Below are positions 1 through 13,449 of a DNA stretch of 64,000 bases, piece by piece. The notes under the pieces are model-generated. The model saw nothing but the letters and a program-made list of their open reading frames with translations. It made no database searches and was not told where the DNA came from. The first letter of the stretch is position 1; each line of letters starts with the position of its first letter. Both the position numbers and the translations under genes were made by a program. The stretch lies in the NCBI GenBank assembly GCA_950295325.1, contig OX485803.1, positions 11,842,001 to 11,906,000 on the forward strand. Direction: 5' to 3'. This stretch comes from Polytrichum commune (Eukaryota > Streptophyta > Polytrichopsida > Polytrichales > Polytrichaceae).

Positions 1-89
1 ACTCAGACCGGCTCCGCCTTTTCCACCAACGAGAGTGCTTGAAGTGTAATGGTCACGGGCCCTCAATCTCATGTGTGAAGTGGTCCTAA

Positions 90-569
90 GGGCCACTTTA
101 CACCTAGAGGCCAAGCCAATTCCCCTTTAGGCCGATTGTATGAAATTTCAGCCCCTTTTGAGTTGGAGGTTGGCTAATTTTTCCATATGTAAAGGCCTTA
201 GGGCCAAGAAGCTAGGTTGGTTCAATAAATCTAGTATAATCCAACGGATCTAGCATAATCTAGCATAGAGATGTTCATATTTCCACATAATCCAATGGAT
301 ATAGTTCGTTGAAAAATCATGTTTTGTTAAAAATAAATAAAAATGATTGAAATGTGACATTGGCCCTCCATTTTGGGTGCACCCAATTCAACGAGCTCGG
401 GCCGTGTCAGACCATGCATTTTTTGATTAAAATAATCATACCACCAAATCGGCCCAGCCTCCAAGTGTAAAGGGGTTGGGACCGATTTCAACCTTTTGAC
501 CAATCACAAGTGAAGATTTGAAGCCTCTTACACAACGAATTAGCCCGACCTCTAGGTGTAAAGCAACCC
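90..569. mobile_element. PIF/Tourist-like element, 480 bp
   Basis: Ends GGGCCACTTTACACC and GGTGTAAAGCAACCC form an inverted pair extended by CTAGAGGYC, and TAA flanks both sides (87-89 and 570-572). A 3-bp TAA duplication is typical of PIF/Harbinger. No coding capacity. Confidence 0.65.
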
Positions 570-575
570 TAACTC

Positions 576-801
576 CCCCCCCCCCTTTACACATGGAGGA
601 GAAATAAGTCTTGGGTAGTGAGGACCATCACGTTCCGGTCCGTTACGTGATCCCCTCTCCTTGTGTCTTTTGATAATTGGCATGGGGAATATGGAGGGAG
701 TTGGAATCCTTCCACTTTATGCAATCTTTGGAGGCCTCGATTCCACCTCCGCCTCCGCGTCCACGTCCTCCCCCGCCGACTCGGATGGGGGGGGGGGGGG
801 A
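576..801. repeat. Poly-C / poly-G fold-back flanks
   Basis: A run of about 12 C near 577-588 and 14 G at 787-800 bracket about 200 bp, so the ends could pair or form G-quadruplex. The 76-codon frame inside reads through proline-rich low complexity and is not credible. Confidence 0.5.
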
Positions 802-974
802 CTTTTAGGGGTGTCATATTAAATTAGGGTTGGTGGGCCACAACCTTTATAAAGAGTGGGGCGCACGATAGCTCCGGATTTGGTGCCAGGCCTCAAGACT
901 CCATCGTATCCACCGGCATCAGGCATGGGATGTCCTAACCTCATTCGCAAAGTAAGTGGGGGTATTTATGGGGA

Positions 975-1550
975 CCACTGCTTGGGAAGCACCGGCGGTT
1001 AGTTGCACATGAACCAGTCGAGTTTGAGAAACAACCGGTTGAAGTCGGAGACTTCATGAGCTATGATCCGGGAAGAACCGGCAGTTGGTTACAGATGAAC
1101 CGGTTGAGTTTGAGAAATAACCGGTTGAAGTTCAAGATTGCAAGAAAATTATCGACCATTTTAGAGGAATTTATAGAATATACCCCAATTTCATAAAGAA
1201 AAACCAGAGAATGTCAACATGTAACTGGTGGGACTTGCAAACACTAGGATCTCAACTGATTATGCTTGTCCAAATAACTCCCCGATCACTGGGGCAAACC
1301 AACCCATACACTCATTCCTTGTTGGATGTCTAAACCCTTGCCTCCAAGGAACCAATGTACGGGTTAGTTCACCCCAGTCCGGTTGGAGTCGGAGACTGTA
1401 GGAGAATTACCAATCACTTTAAAGGAATCTATAAAATAATATGCCTCAAGTGAAGAAAGCACAACCGGAAGATGTCAACATGTAACCGGTTTCATTTAGG
1501 ATCACTAGGATCTTGACCGAGTATATACGCCCAACAACTTCCGGGCCACT
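975..1550. mobile_element. 576-bp hAT-like non-autonomous element
   Basis: A perfect 8-bp duplication TATGGGGA lies at 967-974 and 1551-1558, as expected for hAT. Ends are CCACTGCTTGGGAAG and CTTCCGGGCCACT. The interior carries several AACCGGTTGA units and GAAGATGTCAACATGTAACC, shared with 41632-41834. It looks like two fused core copies separated by a nested palindromic element at 1289-1377. Confidence 0.75.
1289..1377. mobile_element. Nested ~90-bp palindromic MITE
   Basis: Ends ACTGGGGCAAACCAACCC and GGGTTAGTTCACCCCAGT form an inverted pair. An inverted relative (TTGGAGGGGCAAGGGTTTAG and flanks) lies at 63396-63481. It sits inside the 576-bp element. Confidence 0.65.
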
Positions 1551-2276
1551 TATGGGGACTTAAGTTAGCCCTTGGGGGTAGAAAGTGGGATCCTGAAGCC
1601 CCTTCTACTCTGTAGGTAAATTTATTTATTCCATGTTGTCGACGACGGCGGCCCATCCTTTCATCCATCTAACCCCCAAAATTTGGATGAATGGATAGAT
1701 GGACGGACGGATCTCCTCAACTAGAACCACCCCCCCCCCCCCCGCGCCCCCCTTATTTGCTCTTTTTGGGGGGTACCACAAGGTAGATGAGCATGTTACA
1801 CCCACTTCTAGAAGATTTGGTCTATTTTTAAGTGCAATGAATTCATAATAAGAATAGATCTTAGTCGATTAGGATATTTTGCATGAATCCAATGTCGTAA
1901 GAATGAGATCAAGGTCACTATACTTTAATTTGTGGCAATTGTTCAAAAGAACTTATAGGCGATCTTCTAAAGTGATCATATAGGTGTGCAATCATATGGG
2001 TTTTACAAAAAAAATTAAAAATGAAGAAAGCATTGAGGGTGAGTGTACTAACTTGCTAACTAAGTGAAGACAAACTTAAACATAGTATTCTAACAAATAC
2101 TCTGGATATAAACAAACCAAGCCCACCAATATCATGGCTCATACACGGTTCTCAAGATTTTCATGTGCTAAACTTGCATGTTCCCAAGAGATCACAACCA
2201 AAATGAAACCCAATGTACAGTATTCAATGACGTCGAGAATAGGAGGAAAACTCTTTGACCATGTGTTATTTACCTA

Positions 2277-3236
2277 GGGGTGGACTCTTCATACCATGTA
2301 CAAACTAACGAGATTGTAAAAAGGGGCATTACTTGAGGAATCATCGTATACATGTCTAGTACACATATGGGAAAGGTATTGTTGTGTTGTAATGTGTCCA
2401 TCTAACAAGTTATTTATGAATTTTGAAGTAAATGTAGATGTATGGAAGGGGACCCTAAGGTTTAGTGGAGAAAAGAGACAATAGATGTGCTAGTTTTATC
2501 CAAGTCAAGTTTCCATCCATTATTATCATACGGTGATAAGTCCCTAATGACTATCATGTCCATTCTTCTTAGGGTTTACATTTGGGTACTAGGTTTTCCC
2601 AAACTCGAGGCTCTTGGAGCGAACATTTGAGCCTTAAAGGTTATTGAGAAGGCTAAGAAAGGGGGAAGATAATTGAAAACTATAATGTTGTTGACTACTA
2701 AGACTTGGTATATTAAAAAGGGTTTATATAATTCGTCAAAAATTTTGGTAATAAGTGGGTAGACTATGGGAATTGACCTAAGGACACATCCTTTGCACAT
2801 GGAGATAGGGTTTTGTTGGTATCAAAGTCAAATGACTCAAAATGGACCTATGGTTTAAATGATCATATGATGTTGAATTTAGATGCTATTTTCATGATTT
2901 AGGGTGTGTTTTAGGGTAATTTCATAATGAGTCACACCCTATGATTGAAAAAAGTGTTCAATGACTTGTCATTGGAAGGTTGTATTGAATTGTGTATATA
3001 TACTAAAGATATATATTTTTATATATTTTTATTTCTGAATTATATTTCATGTTTGTAGTGGAGGCATTTATTACATTGAGTTGAAAAACTTAGTATAAAT
3101 ACACAAGTCCATTTTCAAGCCCACCACTAGTACATATACATTTGTTTTTCTCTGTAGTATGCCATACACAAGGGACTTTTATTCATAATCACACACGCAG
3201 GTCATGTAGGTTAATTTCCAATGAAGAGTCCACCCC
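2277..3236. mobile_element. GGGGTGGACTC element, copy 1 (960 bp)
   Basis: Terminal inverted repeats are perfect over 16 bp: GGGGTGGACTCTTCAT and ATGAAGAGTCCACCCC. The interior matches the 25.7-kb and 37.4-kb copies (CAATAGATGTGCTAGTT, GTCCCTAATGACTA, GTAGTGGAGGCATTTAT). No clear TSD and no coding domain; non-autonomous DNA transposon. Confidence 0.75.
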
Positions 3237-5180
3237 CCTTCCCCCCCACCCCATGGTTTATTTAAATGTTCAAACACATGAGATGCAAGCTATACAAGAA
3301 TAAGATTACCTGCAAAGCTAATGATTTTTTCTTGTGTTCCACCCTCTATGCAGCATTTCAAGGATAATTGTATTGTGCACCAAGCTATTTTCCAACACCA
3401 ATGAGACTTTCTAGTACATAATGGAAAAATGATCAAAACGGTCAAGATAGGAGGAAATAACTCTTTGACCGTGTGTTCATTTATGGGTTCTGACACTGAA
3501 TAGCAAACTATATAGAAAACAAATTAGAGCTGTGTATGAAACGCAGTTTGATTTCTTGTGTTTCACCTTCTAACTTATTCGACTTTTTAAGGACATCTTC
3601 ATTGTGCACCACACTATTTTCCAAAACAGTGAGTCCGGTGTAGTACACAAAGATATTGTGATCCACACTAATTGCACTTCCAATGTGGGCCACTGAATCT
3701 GAGTGTGGATATTTCTTCGAGTTCGAAATGGAGCAGGCTTTCTATGTCAATATATACAGGGGCTACCAAGTACATTACAAAATGACAATAACTATAGGCC
3801 CACACTACCAATAAAATGGTTGGAAAATAGTGCAACCGTTGAATGCTCGAGAACAAGAACATTTCTTTCTCTTTTGGAGGTGGATGATGTGGGCTTCCGA
3901 CGCACCTTCAATGCAATTTGTTTTTCGATAGATGGATAGTCATATTTGCATGGGACAATGAAATACCATAGAGGGCTTACTTCCTCTTAAGTTCCGCCAT
4001 GTGTCGATCAGACATTGGTCAAGATCCTCTTGATTGCCATGTGGAAATTTAGCGTGGGCCACACTAATTTATAGTCAAGGTGGTAACAAGACATGGGTCC
4101 AAGACCCCGGGTCTTCTCCAGAGTCTTTATGAAAGACTTCCAACCAACACATTGAAGATTGATTCTACGACAATGGTAACACAAAATAAAAATAATCACC
4201 CACATTCATTTTCTAGGATAACAATTACTGTGGCCCGTGCTAATTTCTACTAGAAACTTAGCGTGTGTCGAAAATTACGATGGCCCACATTAACTGTCAT
4301 TATGAATTTAGCATGGGCTCTAAAACATTAATTTGGCCCACAATAATAGGACTATTTAGTGTACATCTCAATTATCAATCATCCATGACAATACTTCATC
4401 AAAAGCTGTTGACAAGCCAAGGTAGGATTTTGGCCAATGGATGAACTCATCCATCATCTATGACAATGTTTGTAACTTAGTTACAAGGGGCATCCGAAAA
4501 ACCATAGTGAGAACAAATCCATGTGACACTAAATATGATATTTGGTGTAGTGTTCAATGAAAAGTATGTAATTGTCAAATGATCCATTTTGAAAGTGTTG
4601 TCCTTTACCATTGAATGGTGATAGGATCTCCTATGATAGTAGATTCTTGATCCATATTCATAGATTTTCAAACTTGTATAGTGGAAGAGAACCAATAATA
4701 AGTAACCGCACTTCCCGTGTTGACTTGTCCAAAGCTTTGTGGTGTCTACGTACACTCATCTATTAAAAAAATGGAAGCCCAATGACCAACTTAATAAATT
4801 CTTGTTTTTTAGCCAATGAAAAATTGGAAAGCTCCTCAAGTATGGCATGTAGACATACATCAGACATTATATAATAATTGGCGATATCAAACCCAAGTAA
4901 GTACATGTTAACAATAATAAAGTAATGAAAGAGGATGATAGACTAAACAATATAATAATGTACATGAGCACATGTTCACATTGTGTCATACATCCAACAA
5001 AATACCACAACCACCCGAATTTAGAACCATGCAATCCATCGATAATGCCATTCGGGGTCACTGTGATGAAAATGATCAACATGACATCTCCAAGCATTGA
5101 TCCTATCCTTTCTTTCCCACACCCAAATTTTTTTATTCTAGAACACATCCAACTTATCATATGTGATAAAAAGTAGTTAT
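3237..5180. other. No gene seen; degenerate repeats
   Basis: Contains two related blocks about 230 bp apart (GATTTTTTCTTGTGTTCCAC at ~3325 and GATTTCTTGTGTTTCACCTT at ~3550, each followed by ATTGTGCACCA..CTATTTTCCAA) and scattered GTGGGCCACACTAATT-like strings at 4050-4340. No coding signal. Confidence 0.5.
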
Positions 5181-5186
5181 AATAAT

Positions 5187-5218
<32 letters not shown>

Positions 5219-5219
5219 C
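5187..5219. repeat. (AAC)11 microsatellite
   Basis: Eleven AAC triplets. Translation gives poly-Asn on one strand and poly-Leu or poly-Cys in others, which creates several spurious 67-134 codon frames here. A second shorter (AAC)n lies at about 14233-14254. Confidence 0.95.
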
Positions 5220-6084
5220 TCAAAGAAGTCACTAACAATTTGCCATTGCTCATCGTATGAATCATACTCACTTTGTGTATTTTTTTCCTCTCCTTTTGCC
5301 ATCAATAATAAAAAAACATATAGAACATTATCACTGCCACGGTATCCGTTGACAAACTTTTCTTGAGCAACTAAACATCCACATCCAAAAATGGGTCTTT
5401 GTAATGGAAGTAAAAAAAGATGATAGAGTAGTACATACAAATGAGACTTAGCAATGCACAAACTCCCTATCGATGAATACTACACATTTGGATCACACTA
5501 TCATCTACATTCTCAAATCCTCGTGGGAACTCTATAGTTGGGATTGTGTCACCATCGTTCAACACAGAAACCAACCACAAAAACATCACCAATGTGGAGA
5601 GCATTACGATCAATCCACCATCAATTATTCCACATAATGGAAATTACAGATAGATAGATAGATGAGGAATTTTTGAAAGCACCTTGTTGGTGCGTCTTTG
5701 TGGACTACTGAAAAGCCATCAAATAATCAATTTTTTGGATCATTGAGGACTGGCCATCACCCCAAACCTCCTCAACAAATCCTCATAGCCATTCTAAACA
5801 CTTGCCAATTCAGGGTTTTGGCCACCAAACCAATCAACCCCCTAAGTTGCCTCCTAAGTACACTAGCAAACCCAACAATGAGGGTAGCAAACTCCCATTT
5901 AAACTTGCAAGGACAATCCCAAAAGGAATGAGGTTGAAACCCTTGGGGCAAGTTCCAAAACCACTTAAAATAACTAAACCAAGAGGGTCTTTTCCGAATT
6001 TTCGGGCACATTTGTGAAGCCTTGAAGGCTCTGGGAAGTGTTGGGAACACCATTTCTAAAGAATTCCTAGAAAACTAAAATTTT

Positions 6085-6710
6085 GGAATCAACTTTCACA
6101 TGGCCAAAATATTGGAAAAAACCCACTCGGCACAAAGAGCCAATGTTTTTAAAAAAGTTTGGGCATTTTTGTGAAGCTTTGAGAAGGCATGGAAAGAGTT
6201 GCAAGCGTCATTGTAAAAGAATTTGAAAAATAAAATAAAAATTGAACCAACTTTCATGTGTCCAAAATGTTGGAAAATGTTTGAGCATTTCTCTGACGGC
6301 AAGAAGGCCCCAAGAAGCAATGGGGCATCATTTTTAAAGAATTAAAAAAAAAATCAAAAAACTTATGAACCAACATTCATGTGTCCAAAATGTTGGGAAA
6401 CATCCTCTTGGCACTAAGAGGATGTTTTTCAAAATTTTGAGCACTTTTGCAAAGCCCTAAGACAATTTGAAAGAATTTGGAAAACTTTAGAAACAACTTT
6501 CATATTTCCAAAATGATGGAAAACATCCTCTTGGCACCAAGAGGGTGTTCTCCAAAATTACGAGCATTTTCTTTTGAAGCCCTAAGAAGGTTTGGGAGGC
6601 ATTATGAATGTCATTTTAAAATAATTCTAAAAAAACAAACAAAATTTGGAATCAACTTTCATGTGTTCAAAATTTTGGAAACTATAATCTTTGTACCAAG
6701 ATAAATATTT
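6085..6710 (+). repeat. Tandem array of 123-160 bp units
   Basis: Units begin at 6085, 6244, 6367, 6490 and 6648 with RAAYCAACTTTCATGTGTCC-type heads, each followed by AAAATGTTGGAAA, a palindromic CCTCTTGGCAC..AAGAGG block, a GAGCATTTT block and a GAAGCCCTAAGA block. An older relative starts near 5940. Divergence is high. Confidence 0.75.
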
Positions 6711-6739
6711 ATGATTTTTTTGATATCATAGTCTCGAGG

Positions 6740-6960
6740 CCATAGCACTTTTCTTCTTAATTTCTAGAGCTCACATGGATCCCTTATTCATCATCAAAGT
6801 GAAGGTTCTCGTGCTCATTAAGTGGTCTATAGGTCCTTGCAACTATGTTGACTATTGTACTTAGATTTGCTTAGCATAATTTAAGCACATAGTTCAATTT
6901 TTTCAGACATATGTCTTTTTGGTATCCATTGATTAGCAAATGGGAATGACTAGCAACTAT
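6740..6960. repeat. 360-bp family fragment
   Basis: Shares AAAGTGAAGGTTCTCGTGCT, GTTGACTATTGTA, AAGCACATAGTTCAA and ATGTCTTTTTGG with the copies at 14.7, 36.7 and 41.9 kb. Neither end is clear. Confidence 0.6.
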
Positions 6961-9150
6961 TATATGTTACTCACCTTATTTTAGTGACGTTGGCCAACAC
7001 CATCTTGTGTGCTTGACAAATCTTATGTTGTGACACTCACTCTATTTGCGTTGTCTTTCCCAAAATCATTTGGTTGTGACATGTTGGTTCTATGTGTGTT
7101 TGCAAGATTGTCCTCTAGGTGAAATATTTTTGTTCGTGTGAGATATGCTCAGTTACACTCTAAGATTCTACACCATCTTTTACCATTCTTGTGCTCTTCA
7201 GTTGTTTGAAGGAAGAAAAAAATAGTCGAGTCTTCCTCATGCGTCTCCTCTACAACATGTCATGGTCTCCTTGCAATGAAGGTGTTTGTCAATTCTTGAA
7301 GTTCATATCATGTATCCTAGATACATCTTTTTAGGTTTAGGGTTTATAATATGGCCTCGCCAGTGTTTGATGATCATTGATGACGCCCAATACTCATCGC
7401 TCATCACTCATGTCTTAGCTTCCCTTCATTATAGCCATGAAGGAACGTGATTGTAAATGACTGATAACTTTTGTTGTTCCATAACATATGTGCTTGCATC
7501 AAGCAACCCAACATAACATACACAAAGTACATACACTACAATCTAGTAGCCAGGACAACTATTACAAATTTGGCTTACAAAGTATACATATGGGAGGAGT
7601 ATTGTTACACCTAGTTTCAACAATTCAATAGAGTGTCCTCTTTGGACACCACAAATTAATTACATGAGTGCATAGAAGGGGGTTTTAGAGGCATTGATGT
7701 ACGTAATATATGTAAGGGGAGTTATTGTTTACCATAATTTGTTGTAGTCTACAAATAAATTGTCTATTTTAAATTTTAAAGTAGACATAGATGTACAAAT
7801 CACAATTATAAAGTTTAGAGAATTATTTTATGTGCTTTCCTTATGACTAGTACAATCGTTTGTTGGTAAATCTAGATGCTATCATTTCCCTAGCTTCAAT
7901 GACACATGTTGTATAGTCAAATTATCATGAGCTACATCATATATATTTAAAAAGAATTAAACCTTTCTCAAATTTGAAAGTGAAAGTGGATTGGGGATGA
8001 GGTTTTTAATTTGTAAGCAAACCTTGGGATGAGATATTTGTTTTAGAGGTTGTTGGCTTCCAACTCCATAAATATGAGAGTATTATCATCACGTTAAATG
8101 TTGGAATTTAATTCGAACATCCCTTAATTATGTTTTCATATTTAAGTTCTAGCCAATTCAAACACCCACGCCCACCACTTGGTACTACAAGACAACTTGG
8201 CACAATCCAAATGCACAAGCTGCAAGGCATAGGAACAAATGTGACAGTACGACACTTACAACATATGCTATGGTGGGGAAGAAATGCCAATGGATCAAAT
8301 TACAACCACATGTGTATCATTTATTCATGTATCTATGCAAGGTTGACTACATAAATGCGAACACCTTCATGTATGCAGGCATAACTTTAAACTACAACAA
8401 GGTCATGGGCATCATACCAACATCATATAGAGTTGCAACTAATATGAAGTACTAACAATCAATAAATATATAAACATGATGTGATGTTAGTTCATTATTG
8501 ATATAGAAATTTAATGAAAATTCCGCATATGTAGGTAATTGTAGGTATTTTTGAGGCCAACTTACTAACATTCAAGCTACAATAGAATATTAAGGCTTAT
8601 TTCTAGATCTACAAATGTCAAGTTGATTATATATTAATAGGCACCTTGACAAGACATAGAGCATGAATTCCATAGTAATAAGGTTCATTTATTGAATGTC
8701 AAATGTCCCTTTGCATTCCATTTATAGCTGAACTATTCAAATTTCATGAAATGTATTCTTTAAATGGAAATTTATATATATCATGTTATGTCTCACTACT
8801 CACATGTTATTGCTGACCGCTCACATGCTAGCTTCTCTTCTTGTTAAATATCATAATGCAATTTTTTTTCTCTTTAAAAAGTTACTTATTTTGACAAACA
8901 ATAATGTGTTGACAAATAATGGACGTGACAATTTGAGACATGTAGGCATCTACTTTACAATGTTCACCAATAGTGTGCATGGTATTAAATAACCATAAAC
9001 AATGTAGTGGGGTTTAGCTAGCATGTATTGACCATCAACTAAAAGGATACTTGGTTTCACTAAAGCCGTGTTTTTACACACAATGGCTGAGTTTACTTAG
9101 ACACCCGTGGAATCACAACTGGTCCATCAATGTTGGTTACGCGTATGCCT
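6961..9150. other. No gene seen
   Basis: AT-rich sequence without convincing frames, motifs or repeats that I can pair with another part of the window. Confidence 0.5.
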
Positions 9151-9156
9151 ACCTTA

Positions 9157-9620
9157 AGGCCACTCTACACTAGAGCTTGAGGGCCCTTGACCTCTAATAT
9201 ACAAATTATGTGAGAAACCACAAGTTATCCATGTTCACTTTACACTAGAACCATGAAGGCCTAAATAACCAAAGAAATTCAAATGAATGACAAATCATCC
9301 TACATGGAACCAAGTAGATAATTTCTCATAGTCTATCATATATGACATTAAGCCCATCAGAAAGAGGTGGGTCTAATGCAAAACTAGGACCCATGGCAAT
9401 CCTTTAAACAATCATTGGTCCCTAGAGACCATGGATATTATCATGGTGGAACATATGGTGCGGTTCCTCAACACAGTCCACGTTCACTTTTCATACTAAC
9501 CTCAAGAGGCCCATCAATTGCAAAGTTGGAAGTATACTTCCCACTTATGACATTTGGATGAGTTTCAAGGGCCCTCAGAATTTCATGGTCACGGCTCTGG
9601 GTCGGTGTCCAGAGCGGCCC
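9157..9620. mobile_element. PIF/Tourist-like element, 464 bp
   Basis: Ends AGGCCACTCTACAC and GTGTCCAGAGCGGCCC are imperfect inverted repeats, each with a nearby GAGGGCCCTTGA block in opposite orientation. TTA flanks both sides (9154-9156, 9621-9623). Confidence 0.55.
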
Positions 9621-9987
9621 TTATTACGTACTATGTACGCTTCTTTAAAAAATACTCATAAAGTGTGCAATATGTAAAGTACCGATTCAAATATTTTGCC
9701 CAACAAAGTACTGAGGCAGACCACTTTGCAGTGAAATGTGCAGAGGCCAAAACCGTTGGGCCTGCAGCCACTCTGGAACTTAAGGCTTTTGGATTAGGAG
9801 GTTTTGAATTTAAAAACCCATGATGGTCTCATGTCCCGTTACCACCACTACCCTCCTGACCACAATCATTAACTCCCTGCACGGCTCGATTTTGAATATA
9901 TTTTCCCATGCGAGAAAGTTGGAGAGATTCAATCCATGGAAGGACCCTAATAAATAACATGTGTGTGGAGGTAAAAGGTACACATAA

Positions 9988-10370
9988 TAACTAGGGCCGC
10001 TTCACACTAGGACGACGGCTAAGATTGCAGGGATTGACCTCAAGTGACTTCCGACTTCAACCGGTTATCTCTTGAACTCAACCGGTCATCTCTTGAATTG
10101 AACCGGTGATATCTTGACATCAACCGGTTCATTGGTAACTAGCAGCCGGTTCTGCCCATTCATTGGTTCACACGGGGTCCCAGGTCCTAATTCCCAAGTC
10201 TCTTGAGGTGGTCAATCGATGCAAGCTTAGTTGTTGAGAGCATGGAAGTTGGGACTGACCATTTCACATGGGTCCCGAGTATGGCATGGATGCCTACCTG
10301 GCAATGTTTTATGGAGGCGAGGCTTTGGGGCTTGTGTTGAGAGTTGGGTCGAGCAAAAAGTTAGGCCTCG
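9988..10370. mobile_element. Composite of two element fragments
   Basis: 10155-10370 is an inverted copy of the right half of the 57.3-kb element (GGTTCACACGGGGTCCC through AGTTGGGTCGAGCAAAAAG). 9988-10054 carries a related end, AGGGCCGCTTCACAC, and TTGACCTCAAGTGACTT. Between them are four 21-bp units starting AACCGG at 10059, 10080, 10101 and 10122, related inverted to the 1-kb element. Confidence 0.65.
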
Positions 10371-13300
10371 TGAGGAACACACTCTCTGTGAATCCTTGAG
10401 CATGTAAATTGAGAGATACCCAACGATTTCGACACTTCACATGTGTTATGCCCATGTTGCAACAAGGCTATAGCATTCAACCTCATTTCTTTTAGTAATG
10501 CTCTCATGGGCAGAGAAACCTTCACAATTATAAAAGAGAATGTCTTAAGAGATCACACTACTAACCAAAAGTGAGAGGAAATACCCTAGGCAGTTTTGTG
10601 AACTTGTTCTTGTAGTTGAAGATTAGTGATGAAAACAATTCCAAAATGAGTCAATAGACCTAAGTTCATCCATAATGCAATTTCTCTCTCGTTGCTACAG
10701 TACTCGAGCGAAAATCTGGAAGGATGATAGCCAACTGGGTTGCACAACTGAACTGATTTATGGTTTGACAAAAAGATATATATTCTTCCAAATTCGACTT
10801 CCCAAAATTTGTTGTTTTGTTGATTGACTCAATTTTGAAAATCACTGTACGTTTTTTTAGAGTTACTTACAGGTGAAAGGGCACACATGTCGGTACATCG
10901 CCCTACTCTTTAAGTGCTTTTAACAAGGTTATGCTATATGCTCCCATTCTTTCGATGAAATAGTCATCGTTAGTGTTAAGGATTTTGGCGGTGGTGTGAG
11001 CCAATAACTTGGAGTGAAAGCTTCAACTCCGGGAAACCAAAAGCAACCAACACGAGGTTCCTCAAAAACCACAATTTCCACGTCACACAAGCCATGTGCT
11101 CCTCCCACGCTAACTTAAGTTGGTGTTTATTAGAATTATTGTGTAAACCAACTAAATAGGCCTCTCTATGATTGTATTTAGAGCAATTGCATTGGGTGCC
11201 TAACTTTGCCACCCACCCATCCACCAACTTAGTTTCCCCGCCAATTGACTCATGGCAAATTGGAGCCCTTGTGTTGGCCGCCATAAATGCGGTGCACAAC
11301 CTTGAGAGTAGTGAAGCTCCTCGTCTCAAAGGCACCCACAATCGATCTTTTGTGGTTAGTCAAAATTTGTCAAGGTTTGAGGTGCAAGGTCCACACACTT
11401 GGTGATAGGCCATATGACCATTTTGACACCAAATGTACATGTTGACTTAGCCATAGATAACCTTCATACTTGGTAAGAGCCCCTAGCTACTAGCTACTTG
11501 GATTGGCCAAAAGAAAACGGACAAAACCAAATATTAACAAACATGGAGACTTTTTGTTGTGGGGTGGTAGGGATGGTGTACTTTAAACACTAATGTCCAA
11601 TGCGACCATATTTTGGTCGTGAGTAGTTTGTTCTAGCCCCTTTGACACTAGTTTGGATGGTTACTTGACTATTTCAACTATTCTTTTTGTTCATGCTCAA
11701 ATCTGCTACATTTTGTCACGTGGATCATTTTGATTGAACATAGTTAGTTATTTTTGATTAATTCAAATATGGGAGTATGCTCTCAATTGGTTTATAGTGG
11801 AACCGGTCCAAGAACCTATACTTGACATTTGTCACCTCCGCAATTTAAGGGCAACATATCCTAGACATGGTTTATGTTGATCCCTATGTGCAAATGCTTC
11901 CTAATTGAATGGAAAAAATTGCTTGACACTCAAACGCAAGATATCTTAAATATCTACCGTTGGAATTTTTAGTTGGACATGTGTTGGTGGGTGTCAATCA
12001 TGTGGAAGGTGCATATTTGTGGCACCCCTACCTCAATTGCAAAGCTTGCCAAAAAATCACAAAATAATGATTTCAAGATTTATGAGCTGATTTGAGTAGG
12101 TATATTGGCCCTCTTTTGAATGAGGGTAACTTTTTGTCACTTGGAGATAGTTTGAGTGAAGGTTCGATCAAAAACCCAACCCTAATATAATTTCTAAATT
12201 GTTGCGCCTCAAGACCGCTATTGACATTCTTATTATAATCACCTACATAAGAAAACTTTGGCATTTAAATATTGGAACGTGAGTAGTCACCTCTAAGCTG
12301 CAAACATATAGATTGTTGGATTTGCCAAAAAAAAATTAGATCTTTAGCTATGGTTGTTGAAGTTGAGGTCAGATTTCATGGGCAAAATTGAGGGAAATTG
12401 GGCGTGGGAAGTTAAGGGTTAAGATATATGCGTCTTAAATGGATAGTTTTTGTTCTTTGTCATGTTCCTCAACTTATGTTTTGAAAATAGCATTTTCTTT
12501 TTGGTGGGATCTGCGAATGTGATCTGAAATGTGCACAACAATATGTGAAATTTTATGAGCTCCCATGTTTTTATTTTTTAAAGCCTAATGTTTGATTCAT
12601 AAAATGATTAGCTATGTCCTCACAACCATGTTGATTAATGAATTTATAATGGTTAACAACTTTTGAGAATTTGGTAATTTTAGAGATCGCCAACATGCGT
12701 GTAATAAAATCTCACTTAGATAAAGTATCATCTCATTGCTTATTGCTTAAGATTGTCTGAAACAATATTGTCAATATCATTGACAAAATGAAAGCGAATG
12801 AGGAATGCTCTAGCTATGGAAATACTTGAGCATCACAAATCCATGGCCACCATATCTATAACCATATTTCGAGGGCTAACCTCTCAATTCCAATACCTAA
12901 CCAATACATTTCAACCCCCGAAAGAATTTAAACCATGAGCTTACTAGAGTTACAATTATGGTATGCCCTAATACCAAGACTAAACTTATATAAAGTTTAT
13001 ATAATGCCAATACAAAAATGGTCTTGCCCACCTCCCGTAGGGCCTTATCCGATTGCATGGGATCCACCACGGTTTGAGCTTGAGCTTGTCATTCTTGAGA
13101 AGTTGCATGTTGTATCTTGAGATAGAGAGAGTTGTTACTATGTAGCATTCTTGTACATGACATATTGTCACTTTAGAAGATGTTATAAGATGTTCTTTTG
13201 CTCATGAACCTCTTGTATTCACCATGGAAATTGGATGAGAGTATCTTGAAGTTACGCAAGTGTGTTGGGAGAGGACTATTCTAAGAACCTTGCATACTTG

Positions 13301-13449
13301 TCAAAAATTAGGAGTGAATACTTGTACGTGTTTTTACATTCTAATTTGTTTGGTTTCCCACGCGATGTGTTGTGTGTAGAGATATGTATTTCCATGACAA
13401 GCACATATACATGGAGATCTTAATTTCCAAATTCGGAGTTCATTGACCA
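10371..13449. other. No gene seen
   Basis: Only short frames. The longest (121 codons, minus strand 11341-10976) has no recognisable domain and no splice context, so it is not called. Confidence 0.5.

Noticed and set aside
577-1743. Long C and G homopolymers as functional G-quadruplex sites
   Set aside because: Runs at 577, 787 and 1730 are simple homopolymers next to repeat ends; no gene context supports a role.
4867-5461. Several 67-134 codon frames rich in Asn, Cys or Leu
   Set aside because: They are translations of the (AAC)n microsatellite and its flanks in different frames.
10976-11341. 121-codon minus-strand frame
   Set aside because: No recognisable motif and no neighbouring exons; length is within chance for this composition.
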